Assembly (NCBI GenBank): GCA_902767175.1
Contig: CACXGH010000214.1
Location: 1 to 8,669 of the forward strand
Direction: 5' to 3'
DNA: 8,669 bases
Source of the DNA: an uncultured Ruminococcus sp.
Lineage (GTDB): Bacteria > Bacillota > Clostridia > Oscillospirales > Acutalibacteraceae
Positions 1 through 5,666 of this stretch are shown here, one piece after another (position 1 is the first letter of the stretch; each line of letters opens with the position of its first letter). Below the pieces are notes generated by a model that did no database searches, was not told the origin of the DNA, and saw only the letters and a list, made by a program, of their open reading frames with translations. The position numbers and the translations under genes are program-made.

Positions 1-79
1 CAGGAGCTAAAGCTCCCCGACGTCTGTTGACGGCGTCGCTCGCTCCAATCAAGCGAGCTTGTTGGAGCTTTGCTCCTTG
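1..79. repeat. cluster of short palindromes at left edge
   Basis: Four stem-loops lie almost end to end. GGAGC/GCTCC pairs at 3-7 with 12-16 (TAAA loop). CGACG/CGTCG pairs at 18-22 with 34-38. GCTCGCT/AGCGAGC is a perfect 7-bp stem at 38-44 with 52-58. GGAGC/GCTCC recurs at 64-68 with 72-76 (TTT loop). The first and last hairpins share the same arm sequence, so the block is bounded by near-identical units. None has a following T-run on either strand, so it is not a canonical intrinsic terminator, although it lies just downstream of the minus-strand operon. It is probably a dispersed intergenic repeat, and the window may start inside it. Confidence 0.5.
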
Positions 80-109
80 TTTAAAGCAGCATAAAGCTGA
101 ATGTATTGC

Positions 110-778
110 TTATAGTTTTTCTGCAAGCTCGCCCTGCTTTTTATAAATGGTGTTTGCAGGAACTATTCCCCGTACCATTGAGAGGGGATAGACTGTTGAA
201 TTTCTGCCGATAACAGTGCCGGGATTTAATACCGAATTGCAGCCGACCTCGACATTGTCGCCGATTATTGCTCCGAATTTCTTCAATTCGGTCGCAAGCT
301 TTTCACCTGCTACGGGAATGGTTACAAGACTTCTGTCGGATTTCAGATTTGATGTGATAGCTCCTGCTCCTAAATGAGCCTTGAAGCCGAGTATTGAGTC
401 TCCGATGTAATTGTAGTGAGGTACTTGTGCATTGTCGAAAATAATGCAGTTCTTAAGCTCTGTCGAGTTGCCGATAACCGAGCCTTTGCCTACAATGGCG
501 CTTCCTCTGATAAATGCACAATGTCTTACCTCAGCACCCGGACATATAATAAGAGGACCGTGAAGATATGCGCTCGGCGCAGCCGCTGCGCTCCTCGCTA
601 TCCATATATCATCGCCCTTCTTTTCATATTCATCGGGGGAAAGAGTATTTCCCAGGGCTATAATAAATTCGCTTATTCTCGGAAGGGCTTCCCAAGGATA
701 GTTCAGCCCTTTGAATATATCCGCTGCTATTGTATGCTCAAGGTCAAGCAGCGCTTCTGTTCTGAGTTCTTCGTTCAT
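110..778 (-). CDS. left-handed beta-helix (GlmU C-terminal-like) transferase
   Basis: This 222-residue protein has a short helical N-terminus (about 1-55) followed by hexapeptide-type left-handed beta-helix repeats from about residue 70 to 210 (for example AIVGKGSVIGNS at 94-105 and AIIGDNVEVG at 170-179). The stretch HYNYIGDSILG at 121-131 followed by GAGAIT at 137-142 closely matches the acetyltransferase active-site region of GlmU, and His121 aligns with the GlmU catalytic histidine. The GlmU pyrophosphorylase domain is absent. Such proteins are often named UDP-N-acetylglucosamine pyrophosphorylase, but the sequence supports only a LbH acyltransferase-type fold; the acceptor is unknown. 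The start is ATG, with GGAGG about 11 bases upstream. It is the last gene of a minus-strand operon, 23 bases after the 83-residue gene. No clear intrinsic terminator follows. Confidence 0.85.
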   Translation of the reverse strand: MNEELRTEALLDLEHTIAADIFKGLNYPWEALPRISEFIIALGNTLSPDEYEKKGDDIWIARSAAAAPSAYLHGPLIICPGAEVRHCAFIRGSAIVGKGSVIGNSTELKNCIIFDNAQVPHYNYIGDSILGFKAHLGAGAITSNLKSDRSLVTIPVAGEKLATELKKFGAIIGDNVEVGCNSVLNPGTVIGRNSTVYPLSMVRGIVPANTIYKKQGELAEKL

Positions 779-801
779 AGGATAATTTTCCTCCAGTCTT
801 T

Positions 802-1053
802 TTATGTGTCTTGCTCATCTTCGGGAGGCTGATAAAAGCCCCATGTGCTGTCGCTGAATTTTCCTGCGGCAAAGGTTATCGTCTTTGAAGCAGTTGATAT
901 CCTGTATATTGAAAAGCTGTACGGCTTTTTGGTCTCAGGCTCAAGAACAATATCGCATTCTCCGAGAGTCTGCCATTTGTTTGAAAATACGTCTATGCCT
1001 TCTATACAGAACTTCCTGCCGTTTGACCTTCCTAAAAAAGTATAATTCTTCAT
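802..1053 (-). CDS. hypothetical 83-residue protein
   Basis: I do not recognise this family. The protein is small and soluble, with no signal peptide or membrane segment. Alternating hydrophobic/polar segments (YTFLGRSNGRKFCIEG near the N-terminus, TITFAAGKF at about 57-65) suggest a small beta-rich fold, and the C-terminus is acidic (PPEDEQDT). It is likely a real gene: the ATG has an AGAGG ribosome site about 8 bases upstream. It sits 22 bases after the lipoprotein gene and 23 bases before the beta-helix gene, which is typical operon spacing on the same strand. Its function is unknown; a role shared with its neighbours is inferred from linkage only. Confidence 0.7.
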   Translation of the reverse strand: MKNYTFLGRSNGRKFCIEGIDVFSNKWQTLGECDIVLEPETKKPYSFSIYRISTASKTITFAAGKFSDSTWGFYQPPEDEQDT

Positions 1054-1075
1054 GCTTTTTCCTCTTTTCTGATAA

Positions 1076-1558
1076 TTAACCTTCGCCTGTTATGCTGATG
1101 TCTGTTATTACAAGCCCTTCGTTCCTTTCAGTAAGCGTGAAAAGCTCAAAATGGTCTGCTGTGCCTGCCTCTCTCTGAATACCCTGCTCATCAATATATG
1201 AGCCTGTAAAAACAAGACTGTACCTTACCTTGACAAAATAACTGCCGTTATCCTTGTGTATATCGTCAAGGTCAATGAATTCAAGCTTCGTTTCCTCAAG
1301 CCCCATTGTCAGTCCCTCAAATGCAGTCTCATCACCTGCAATTCCGAAGCTGCCTTCGGTGCAGGACATAAGCTGACTGTAGCTCTTGTTCTGCAGTGCA
1401 TTGAGATAGGCATTGACAGTGCTTTCTATTTCGCTTTTTATTTCCTTGTCCTCTACTGCAGAATACAGAACAGGCTCGTTTTCACTGTCTTTCTTCTGTG
1501 TACCGCAGCCCGAAAGACAAATCAGAACGCAGACAGCAAGCAGCAATACCCGTTTCAT
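1076..1558 (-). CDS. small lipoprotein, possibly NTF2-like
   Basis: This 160-residue protein starts with a lipoprotein signal peptide: basic MKR, a hydrophobic stretch, then the lipobox LSGC with the predicted lipidated Cys18. The mature part is about 143 residues. A helix containing VNAYLNALQNKSYSQLMSC is followed by beta-type segments (YFVKVRYSLVFTGSY, FELFTLTE, GLVITDISI). This helix-then-sheet order resembles NTF2-like lipoproteins such as the DUF4878/DUF5105 type, but I can assign no family firmly. It would sit on the outer face of the cytoplasmic membrane. Its ATG overlaps the TGA of the kinase-like gene by four bases (ATGA), and AAGAGG lies just upstream inside that gene, so translation is probably coupled. 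Confidence 0.8.
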   Translation of the reverse strand: MKRVLLLAVCVLICLSGCGTQKKDSENEPVLYSAVEDKEIKSEIESTVNAYLNALQNKSYSQLMSCTEGSFGIAGDETAFEGLTMGLEETKLEFIDLDDIHKDNGSYFVKVRYSLVFTGSYIDEQGIQREAGTADHFELFTLTERNEGLVITDISITGEG

Positions 1559-2169
1559 ATCATACCTCTTATTCCAAGATATTCCTTAATCAGCCTGCAG
1601 CTTCCTTCAACACCAAGCTCTGAGCTGCTTATGCAAAGGTCATAGTTTGCAGTGTCGCCCCATTTTCCTGCGGCGAAATGTTCATAGTAATTTGCTCTTG
1701 CTTTATCGTTCTTTTTTATCATAACCTTTGCCTTTTCATAAGAGAGGCCGTATTTTTTCATGATATGACCTGCCCTTTTTTCGGGTGTAGAATATATAAA
1801 TATCCTGACACAGTCTGTTCTGTCAGCAAGAACATAGTCTGCACACCTTCCGACAATTACACATGGCTTTTCAGCGGCCTTTTTAATGATATTATACTGC
1901 AGCAGATACAGCCTGTCGTTTACCGGCGTCTGGGGAGCAGAGCCGTATTCGCTTGTTATAGTAGCCGCAGCTCCGATAGACAGTGAATAAAGAAGGCTGT
2001 TTGATGCCTTTTCGTCATATTTTTCAAAGAACTCCTCACTCATGCCGCTTTCCTTAGCTGCAAGTGCGATAAGCTCCTTATCATAAAAGCCGATACTAAG
2101 ACTGTCTGCAAGAGCTTTGCCGATATCCCTTCCTCTGCTGCCGAACTGTCTTGCAATTGTTATTACCAT
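1555..2169 (-). CDS. cytidylate kinase-like family protein (AAA_26)
   Basis: This 204-residue protein belongs to the cytidylate-kinase-like family (Pfam Cytidylate_kin2) by its N-terminus ITIARQFGSRGRDIGKALA, the central CVIVGRCADYVL (about 103-114), and KKNDKARANYYEHF with KWGDTANYDLCI toward the C-terminus. The P-loop position reads GSRGRDIG, so it departs from the classical GxxGxGK Walker A. These proteins are presumed nucleotide-binding P-loop kinases, but their substrate has generally not been shown, so it should not be read as the housekeeping Cmk. I chose ATG at 2169 over the in-frame GTG at 2178 because GAGGTG lies six bases before the ATG. Its stop overlaps the lipoprotein start. A promoter-like sequence lies in the gap upstream, so it may head its own transcript. 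Confidence 0.88.
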   Translation of the reverse strand: MVITIARQFGSRGRDIGKALADSLSIGFYDKELIALAAKESGMSEEFFEKYDEKASNSLLYSLSIGAAATITSEYGSAPQTPVNDRLYLLQYNIIKKAAEKPCVIVGRCADYVLADRTDCVRIFIYSTPEKRAGHIMKKYGLSYEKAKVMIKKNDKARANYYEHFAAGKWGDTANYDLCISSSELGVEGSCRLIKEYLGIRGMI

Positions 2170-2175
2170 AAACCT

Positions 2176-2181
2176 CACCTC
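2176..2181 (-). promoter_or_regulatory. ribosome binding site deciding the kinase-like start
   Basis: On the minus strand GAGGTG is followed by six bases and then ATG at 2169. The GTG at 2178 falls inside this site and has no good site of its own, which argues for the ATG start. Confidence 0.65.
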
Positions 2182-2236
2182 ATTCTATAGCCTTAATATA
2201 AATATTATATCATAAATATATATAAAATGAAAGAGG

Positions 2237-2264
2237 ATTATATCAAAACTATGAAAAATTACAA
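2237..2264 (-). promoter_or_regulatory. candidate sigma-A promoter for the kinase-like operon
   Basis: Read on the minus strand, TTGTAA (2264-2259) is followed by 16 bases and a perfect TATAAT (2242-2237). It begins five bases past the stop codon of the substrate-binding protein gene, in an AT-rich 99-base gap that has no visible terminator. This gives a plausible internal promoter for the four downstream genes. AT-richness makes chance matches likely. Confidence 0.4.
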
Positions 2265-2268
2265 TTTA

Positions 2269-3855
2269 CTAACTTCTTTTTTCTGCATGAGAAAAGTCGA
2301 TAAAAGAACTTCTGTGATGGATTATAAGTCCCTTGATATCAGGAGAGACAGCATAGAAGGCTTTTTCCGAATAGAGCGGATAAAACACAGAATTGCTGAA
2401 AAGATAGTCCTGAGCACTTGCTGCCTGTTCCTTGGCTGTGTTTTGGGGCACTTTCTTAAGCTGAGAAATGATCTCGTCATATTTACTGTCACGGAGCTTT
2501 GCAGGCGAATAATTATTATTTGAAGAAAAAAGCTCAAGCACACTGTAAGGACTGTACCGTTCATCTGTAAGCGGTGCCATTATAACAGTGTAGTCACCTG
2601 AAACGATATGCTCCTTCAGTTCACATAAAGGCATAGGCTTTTTATTGACATAGCCGCCCGTTACCTTATTCCACCTTTTAATGATATTATTTACTGTGCT
2701 TTGAGCCGCTGTGTCATCAGGGCAGAGAATAGTAAGTTTAGGCAGACTGTCTGCACCGATTTTTGTCAGAGCATTTTTCAGGTTATCTGCGGCATTTGCG
2801 GAATAGGAAATACTATTCATACTTTCCGATAAAGGATATGTACCGTCTGCCTGCGGAATAATACTATATACGGGTCTGCAGTATTCAGGCAGACCATCAA
2901 GGATATCATCATGTTTCAGTGCGCTCAGCAAAGCCGTGCGAACCTGTTTGTCGGCAAGGATCCCGTTGTTCATGTTGAACGAAATACCGGTTATTTCCTC
3001 TTCCGATACAACAATATCAAGACCGTATTGTCCGGCGGTTTTCAGATCGCTTTTGGGAAGGTAAAAGCAGTCCGTCTGTCCTTCCGAAACAGCCTTGCAT
3101 ATATCCTCAGGCTCAGAGCCGATATTGAAATTAACTCCTGCAGGAGAGGATATATTCTGTCCATGGTATTTTTCGTTTCGTCTGAGCTTTATGCTTTCAC
3201 CGTATGTGCTGCCATAGCCGCTCACATAGAAAGCTCCGTTAGAAAGAATCTTATCCTCGTCACGGCAGTAGCGCCCTTTAGTGCTTTCAAAAAATGACCT
3301 GCTGCACGGCATGGCACACGGCTCTGATAAAGAATATAAAAAGCTGCTGTCGGGGTATTCAAGCTCAAAAATGAGCTTGTTCTCAACGGCATGAACGCCC
3401 AAGGCTGAAATATCCTTTTCGCCGTTATGTATCTTTTCCGCATTTTTGATGCAGTATAATAATTCCGCATTGGGAGAGTCAGTAACAGGGGAGAGGGTGC
3501 GCTGTAAACCGAACACGAAATCGTCAGGAGTCAAGGCTTCACCATTGTTCCAACAAGTGTTTTCTCTCAGAGTAAAGGTATATATCAGTCCGTCAGGCGA
3601 GATATCCCACCTTTCGGCAGCACCCGATACGACCTGTTCACTTTCGTCAAGACGAGTAAGCCCCTCAAATATATTCATTATAAGAAGTCTTGAAACAGTT
3701 CCGTTTGCTATCTGAGGGTCAAGCGTATCGGGTGATGCGGGAATAATATAATTAATTATCCCGTCATTTGGTGATAATGTACTGCTCCTGCATGAGGAAA
3801 AAGCAAGAATAACCGGGCATATAAGAAAGCATAAAAGTTTTTTCAGTTTATTCAT
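2269..3855 (-). CDS. peptide-type ABC transporter substrate-binding lipoprotein (SBP family 5)
   Basis: This 528-residue protein has a lipoprotein signal peptide (MNKLKK, hydrophobic core, lipobox FSSC, Cys22). The mature part matches the oligopeptide/dipeptide binding family (SBP_bac_5, OppA/DppA/MppA type). It shows DTLDPQ at 43-48, NIFEGLTRLD at 61-70, the family signature AERWDISPDGLIYTFTLRE at about 80-98, and WNNGEALTPDDFVFGL at 102-117; the length is usual for the family. It would capture peptides or a similar ligand outside the membrane and deliver them to an ABC importer. No permease or ATPase gene is adjacent, so it is either an orphan receptor or uses a transporter encoded elsewhere. 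The start is ATG with AAGGAG about 8 bases upstream. I found no convincing promoter upstream. It heads the minus-strand gene series. Confidence 0.9.
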   Translation of the reverse strand: MNKLKKLLCFLICPVILAFSSCRSSTLSPNDGIINYIIPASPDTLDPQIANGTVSRLLIMNIFEGLTRLDESEQVVSGAAERWDISPDGLIYTFTLRENTCWNNGEALTPDDFVFGLQRTLSPVTDSPNAELLYCIKNAEKIHNGEKDISALGVHAVENKLIFELEYPDSSFLYSLSEPCAMPCSRSFFESTKGRYCRDEDKILSNGAFYVSGYGSTYGESIKLRRNEKYHGQNISSPAGVNFNIGSEPEDICKAVSEGQTDCFYLPKSDLKTAGQYGLDIVVSEEEITGISFNMNNGILADKQVRTALLSALKHDDILDGLPEYCRPVYSIIPQADGTYPLSESMNSISYSANAADNLKNALTKIGADSLPKLTILCPDDTAAQSTVNNIIKRWNKVTGGYVNKKPMPLCELKEHIVSGDYTVIMAPLTDERYSPYSVLELFSSNNNYSPAKLRDSKYDEIISQLKKVPQNTAKEQAASAQDYLFSNSVFYPLYSEKAFYAVSPDIKGLIIHHRSSFIDFSHAEKRS

Positions 3856-3965
3856 AGTGTTACTCCTTTTTAGTGAAAACGGTGTGCCTGCAGTGCCTGA
3901 CCTGATATACGGCAGTTTATTTACCGCAACTACAGTTATTTTATATAATTGCAGCCGCGAACACT

Positions 3966-4115
3966 GAATGCAGAGGCAGGGTTTTTGAACGAGTTAATAA
4001 CCTGTGAACAAAAATTAAAAGTTTCGCTCAAGCCTTTGAAAAGGCTTGCAGGGTCAAGGGACGGAGTCCCTTGCAGAAGGTTCGGAGGACGAAGTCCTCT
4101 GAGAATGCAGAGGCA
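3966..4115. repeat. 13-bp direct repeats flanking a hairpin-bearing segment
   Basis: GAATGCAGAGGCA occurs perfectly at 3966-3978 and at 4103-4115, bracketing 124 bases that include three hairpins and a preceding AT-rich stretch. The arrangement resembles a target-site duplication around a small non-coding element. It could equally be two copies of a repeat-family border motif. No transposase is present and no terminal inverted repeat is obvious. Confidence 0.5.
4029..4101. repeat. three consecutive compact hairpins (dispersed-repeat type)
   Basis: Three 8-bp stems with tiny loops follow one another: CAAGCCTT/AAGGCTTG at 4029-4036 with 4041-4048 (loop TGAA); CAAGGGAC/GTCCCTTG at 4055-4062 with 4066-4073 (loop GGA); and CGGAGGAC/GTCCTCTG at 4083-4090 with 4094-4101 (loop GAA, one G-T pair). 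TTGCAG follows the first two stems. The stems differ in sequence but share size and loop style, so they look like related modules. Hairpin arrays of this style occur between genes in clostridial genomes; membership of a known family is from memory only. No T-run follows, so they are not canonical terminators. Confidence 0.6.
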
Positions 4116-4122
4116 CACCATA

Positions 4123-4151
4123 TTGACATCGGGGTGGGTTTATTGTAATAT
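4123..4151 (+). promoter_or_regulatory. promoter of the 73-residue gene
   Basis: A perfect TTGACA at 4123-4128 is followed by 17 bases and TAATAT (4146-4151, four of six consensus bases). TATACT at 4151-4156 is an alternative -10 but would need an overlong 22-base spacer. The -35 box starts eight bases after the second 13-bp direct repeat. The predicted leader is about 60 bases. Confidence 0.6.
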
Positions 4152-4202
4152 ATACTATAGACGATAAAAAATCTGTCGCAATGTATTGGTAAAATAATAA
4201 CG

Positions 4203-4208
4203 AAAGGA
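4203..4208 (+). promoter_or_regulatory. ribosome binding site deciding the 73-residue start
   Basis: AAAGGA lies eight bases before ATG at 4217 but only two bases before ATG at 4211, which favours the second ATG. Confidence 0.55.
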
Positions 4209-4216
4209 TAATGAAA

Positions 4217-4438
4217 ATGGATATCAAGGCAAAAATCGGCGAAATCGCAGCAAAAATAACGGGCGATGAGAAAATGAAGGAGAAATTCGAGAAGGATCCT
4301 GCAGGTACAGTTAAGGAGCTTATAGGCAATATTCCCCCTGAACAGCAGCAGGCTATTATAGAAGGCGTAAAGACTAAGGTGAACCTTGACAAGCTCGGCG
4401 GACTTGGTAATATCGGCGGTCTTTTCGGTCAGAAATAA
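4217..4438 (+). CDS. small 73-residue helical protein with Gly-rich C-terminus, function unknown
   Basis: I know this type as a small clostridial protein but have no function for it. The N-terminal two thirds is charged and helical (MDIKAKIGEIAAKITG, then KMKEKFEKDPAGTVKELIG). PPEQQQ starts a second helix, and the end is a Gly/hydrophobic tail, LGGLGNIGGLFGQK. There is no Cys, signal peptide or transmembrane helix. The helix-DP-helix layout and GG-containing end loosely recall Nif11-type leader peptides, but no modification enzyme or exporter is nearby, so that is only an analogy. I chose ATG 4217 over ATG 4211 because AAAGGA is eight bases upstream of the former. It forms a single-gene transcript with an exact TTGACA -35 and a strong terminator, which suggests substantial expression. 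Confidence 0.8.
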   Translation: MDIKAKIGEIAAKITGDEKMKEKFEKDPAGTVKELIGNIPPEQQQAIIEGVKTKVNLDKLGGLGNIGGLFGQK

Positions 4439-4442
4439 TTTC

Positions 4443-4470
4443 AAAAAAGCGGAACTTTCCGCTTTTTTTT
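4443..4470 (+). terminator. intrinsic terminator after the 73-residue gene
   Basis: GCGGA (4449-4453) pairs with TCCGC (4458-4462) around ACTT. The stem extends by A-T pairs from 4443-4448 with 4463-4468 and ends in a run of eight T. It begins five bases after the stop codon. Because of the A-run on the left arm it could act weakly in both directions. Confidence 0.85.
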
Positions 4471-4493
4471 ATATCCTTTGTTCTTAAGTTTCG

Positions 4494-4523
4494 TTGACAA
4501 GAATATAAGAAATATTGTATTAT
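4494..4523 (+). promoter_or_regulatory. promoter of the zinc-ribbon/TPM operon
   Basis: A perfect TTGACA (4494-4499) is followed by 18 bases and TATTAT (4518-4523, five of six). It lies between the upstream terminator and the zinc-ribbon start and gives a leader of about 30 bases, so the two-gene unit should be transcribed independently. Confidence 0.65.
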
Positions 4524-4544
4524 TAATTCTACCGGATAATAGAT

Positions 4545-4550
4545 AGGAGG
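4545..4550 (+). promoter_or_regulatory. ribosome binding site deciding the zinc-ribbon start
   Basis: A full AGGAGG abuts ATG at 4551 with no spacer but stands six bases before ATG at 4557, so initiation should be at 4557. Confidence 0.65.
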
Positions 4551-4556
4551 ATGAAA

Positions 4557-5666
4557 ATGGCAATAGATGCAAGACAGTTTCATTGTCCGAATTGCTACGC
4601 TGATCTGAAATACGACCCTTCACAGCATCTTTTTACCTGTGAATACTGCAAAAGCGCCTTTAACGAGGCTGAAGTCACTGATTTTCAGCGCAGATATATG
4701 GAAACGGAACAGCAGTACAGCGGCTATAATGACGGTCAGATGCCGCCTGAGCCTGATATGAGTGATGCCGAAAGAAGAGAGCGTGAGCAGTTCAACGAGG
4801 AAACTCAGCTTTATTCCTGTCCGAGCTGCGGAGCTGAGATAATATCCGACTCCAATACCGCAGCAGCGTTCTGTTTTTACTGTCACAATCCCGTAATACT
4901 AAAGGGACGAGTAGACGGAATGTACAGACCTTCTATGGTACTGCCGTTTGATTTCAATAAGGATAAAGCTGTAGAGTATTATAAGAATTGGGCTAAATCA
5001 AAATGGTTTATTCCGAAAGACCTTGTTTCCTCAGTACAGATAGAAAAGCTGACAGGTCTTTATGTACCTTTCTGGGTGGCACGCTCCTCTACATCTTCAA
5101 GAGTCGAGGCTATCGGTGTGAATACCCGTTCATGGACATCCGGACAGTACCGTTATACAGAGACCAAGAGATACAGGGTCGTCCGTGAGGCAACTATAAA
5201 TTATGAAGGTGTTCCTGCTGACGGTTCACAAAAAATAGACGATACACTCATGGAGGCTATTGAACCGTTTGATTATTCTCAGGCAAGACCGTTCAATATG
5301 GCGTACCTCAGCGGATTTTATGCCGATAAATACGATGTTGACAAGGAGCAGGTGCTTCCGAGAATACAGCAGCGTATGTATACAAATAACGGACAAATGC
5401 TTGACTCTACAACGAGTTATCAGTCGCTTACACAAAGACGCCAATTCGACAGAACAGATACGCTGAGCTGGGATTATATGATGCTCCCCGTGTGGTTTAT
5501 GACATTTGACTATAAGGGCAGGCTGTGGGAATATGCCGTTAACGGTCAGAGCGGCAAGGTCGCAGGTGAGCTGCCTGTTTCTAAGGGAAAGCTTGCAGCC
5601 TTCTGTGTACTCATTGCAATTCTTGCAGCGTTGGCCGTCTTCTTTGGAGGGTATTTCTTATCATGA
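4557..5666 (+). CDS. tail-anchored double zinc-ribbon membrane protein
   Basis: This 369-residue protein starts at ATG 4557 (see its ribosome site). Two CxxC-x14-CxxC zinc ribbons are visible: Cys10, 13, 28, 31 and Cys88, 91, 106, 109 (motifs CPNC/CEYC and CPSC/CFYC). They are separated by an acidic, Gln/Tyr-rich stretch. A large middle domain (about 120-335) is rich in Trp, Tyr and Arg, with no motif I can name; it includes VPFWVARSS and LPVWFMTFDYKGRLWEYAVNG. The protein ends in one hydrophobic helix (about 346-369) with no tail, so it is probably anchored in the membrane with the ribbons in the cytoplasm. Clostridial relatives tend to be called TFIIB-type zinc-ribbon proteins; DNA binding is not shown. 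The stop overlaps the TPM gene start (ATGA), indicating tight coupling. Confidence 0.88.
   Translation: MAIDARQFHCPNCYADLKYDPSQHLFTCEYCKSAFNEAEVTDFQRRYMETEQQYSGYNDGQMPPEPDMSDAERREREQFNEETQLYSCPSCGAEIISDSNTAAAFCFYCHNPVILKGRVDGMYRPSMVLPFDFNKDKAVEYYKNWAKSKWFIPKDLVSSVQIEKLTGLYVPFWVARSSTSSRVEAIGVNTRSWTSGQYRYTETKRYRVVREATINYEGVPADGSQKIDDTLMEAIEPFDYSQARPFNMAYLSGFYADKYDVDKEQVLPRIQQRMYTNNGQMLDSTTSYQSLTQRRQFDRTDTLSWDYMMLPVWFMTFDYKGRLWEYAVNGQSGKVAGELPVSKGKLAAFCVLIAILAALAVFFGGYFLS

Larger units (their letters stand above)
3856..4210. other. divergent intergenic region, 355 bases, non-coding
   Basis: This region lies between the divergent binding-protein gene and the 73-residue gene. It contains the binding-protein ribosome site near 3860-3868, a 13-base direct repeat pair, a three-hairpin cluster, and a promoter reading rightward at 4123-4151. 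I found no good promoter for the minus-strand gene, only weak AT-rich matches around 3930-3955. Open frames through it are repeat-derived, lack ribosome sites and are not convincing genes. Confidence 0.6.

Noticed and set aside
416..832. Plus-strand open frame of 138 codons opposite the beta-helix gene
   Set aside because: It lies antisense to a well-supported gene, lacks a ribosome site, and its translation has low-complexity, shadow-like composition.
1555..2169. Housekeeping cytidylate kinase (cmk)
   Set aside because: The P-loop and later motifs are those of the cytidylate-kinase-like AAA_26 family, not canonical Cmk.
1555..2178. Longer kinase-like protein starting at GTG 2178
   Set aside because: That GTG lies inside the ribosome site that serves ATG 2169 and has no well-placed site of its own.
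4029..4101. CRISPR array or tandem repeat
   Set aside because: The three hairpins differ in sequence and have no constant repeat or regular spacers; no cas gene is present.
3949..4167. Plus-strand open frame of 72 codons in the intergenic region
   Set aside because: It runs through the hairpin repeats and into the promoter of the next gene, with no ribosome site; it reads as translated repeat DNA.
4028..4444. Minus-strand open frames across the 73-residue gene and repeat cluster
   Set aside because: They are antisense to the small gene, cross its promoter and have no supporting start signals.
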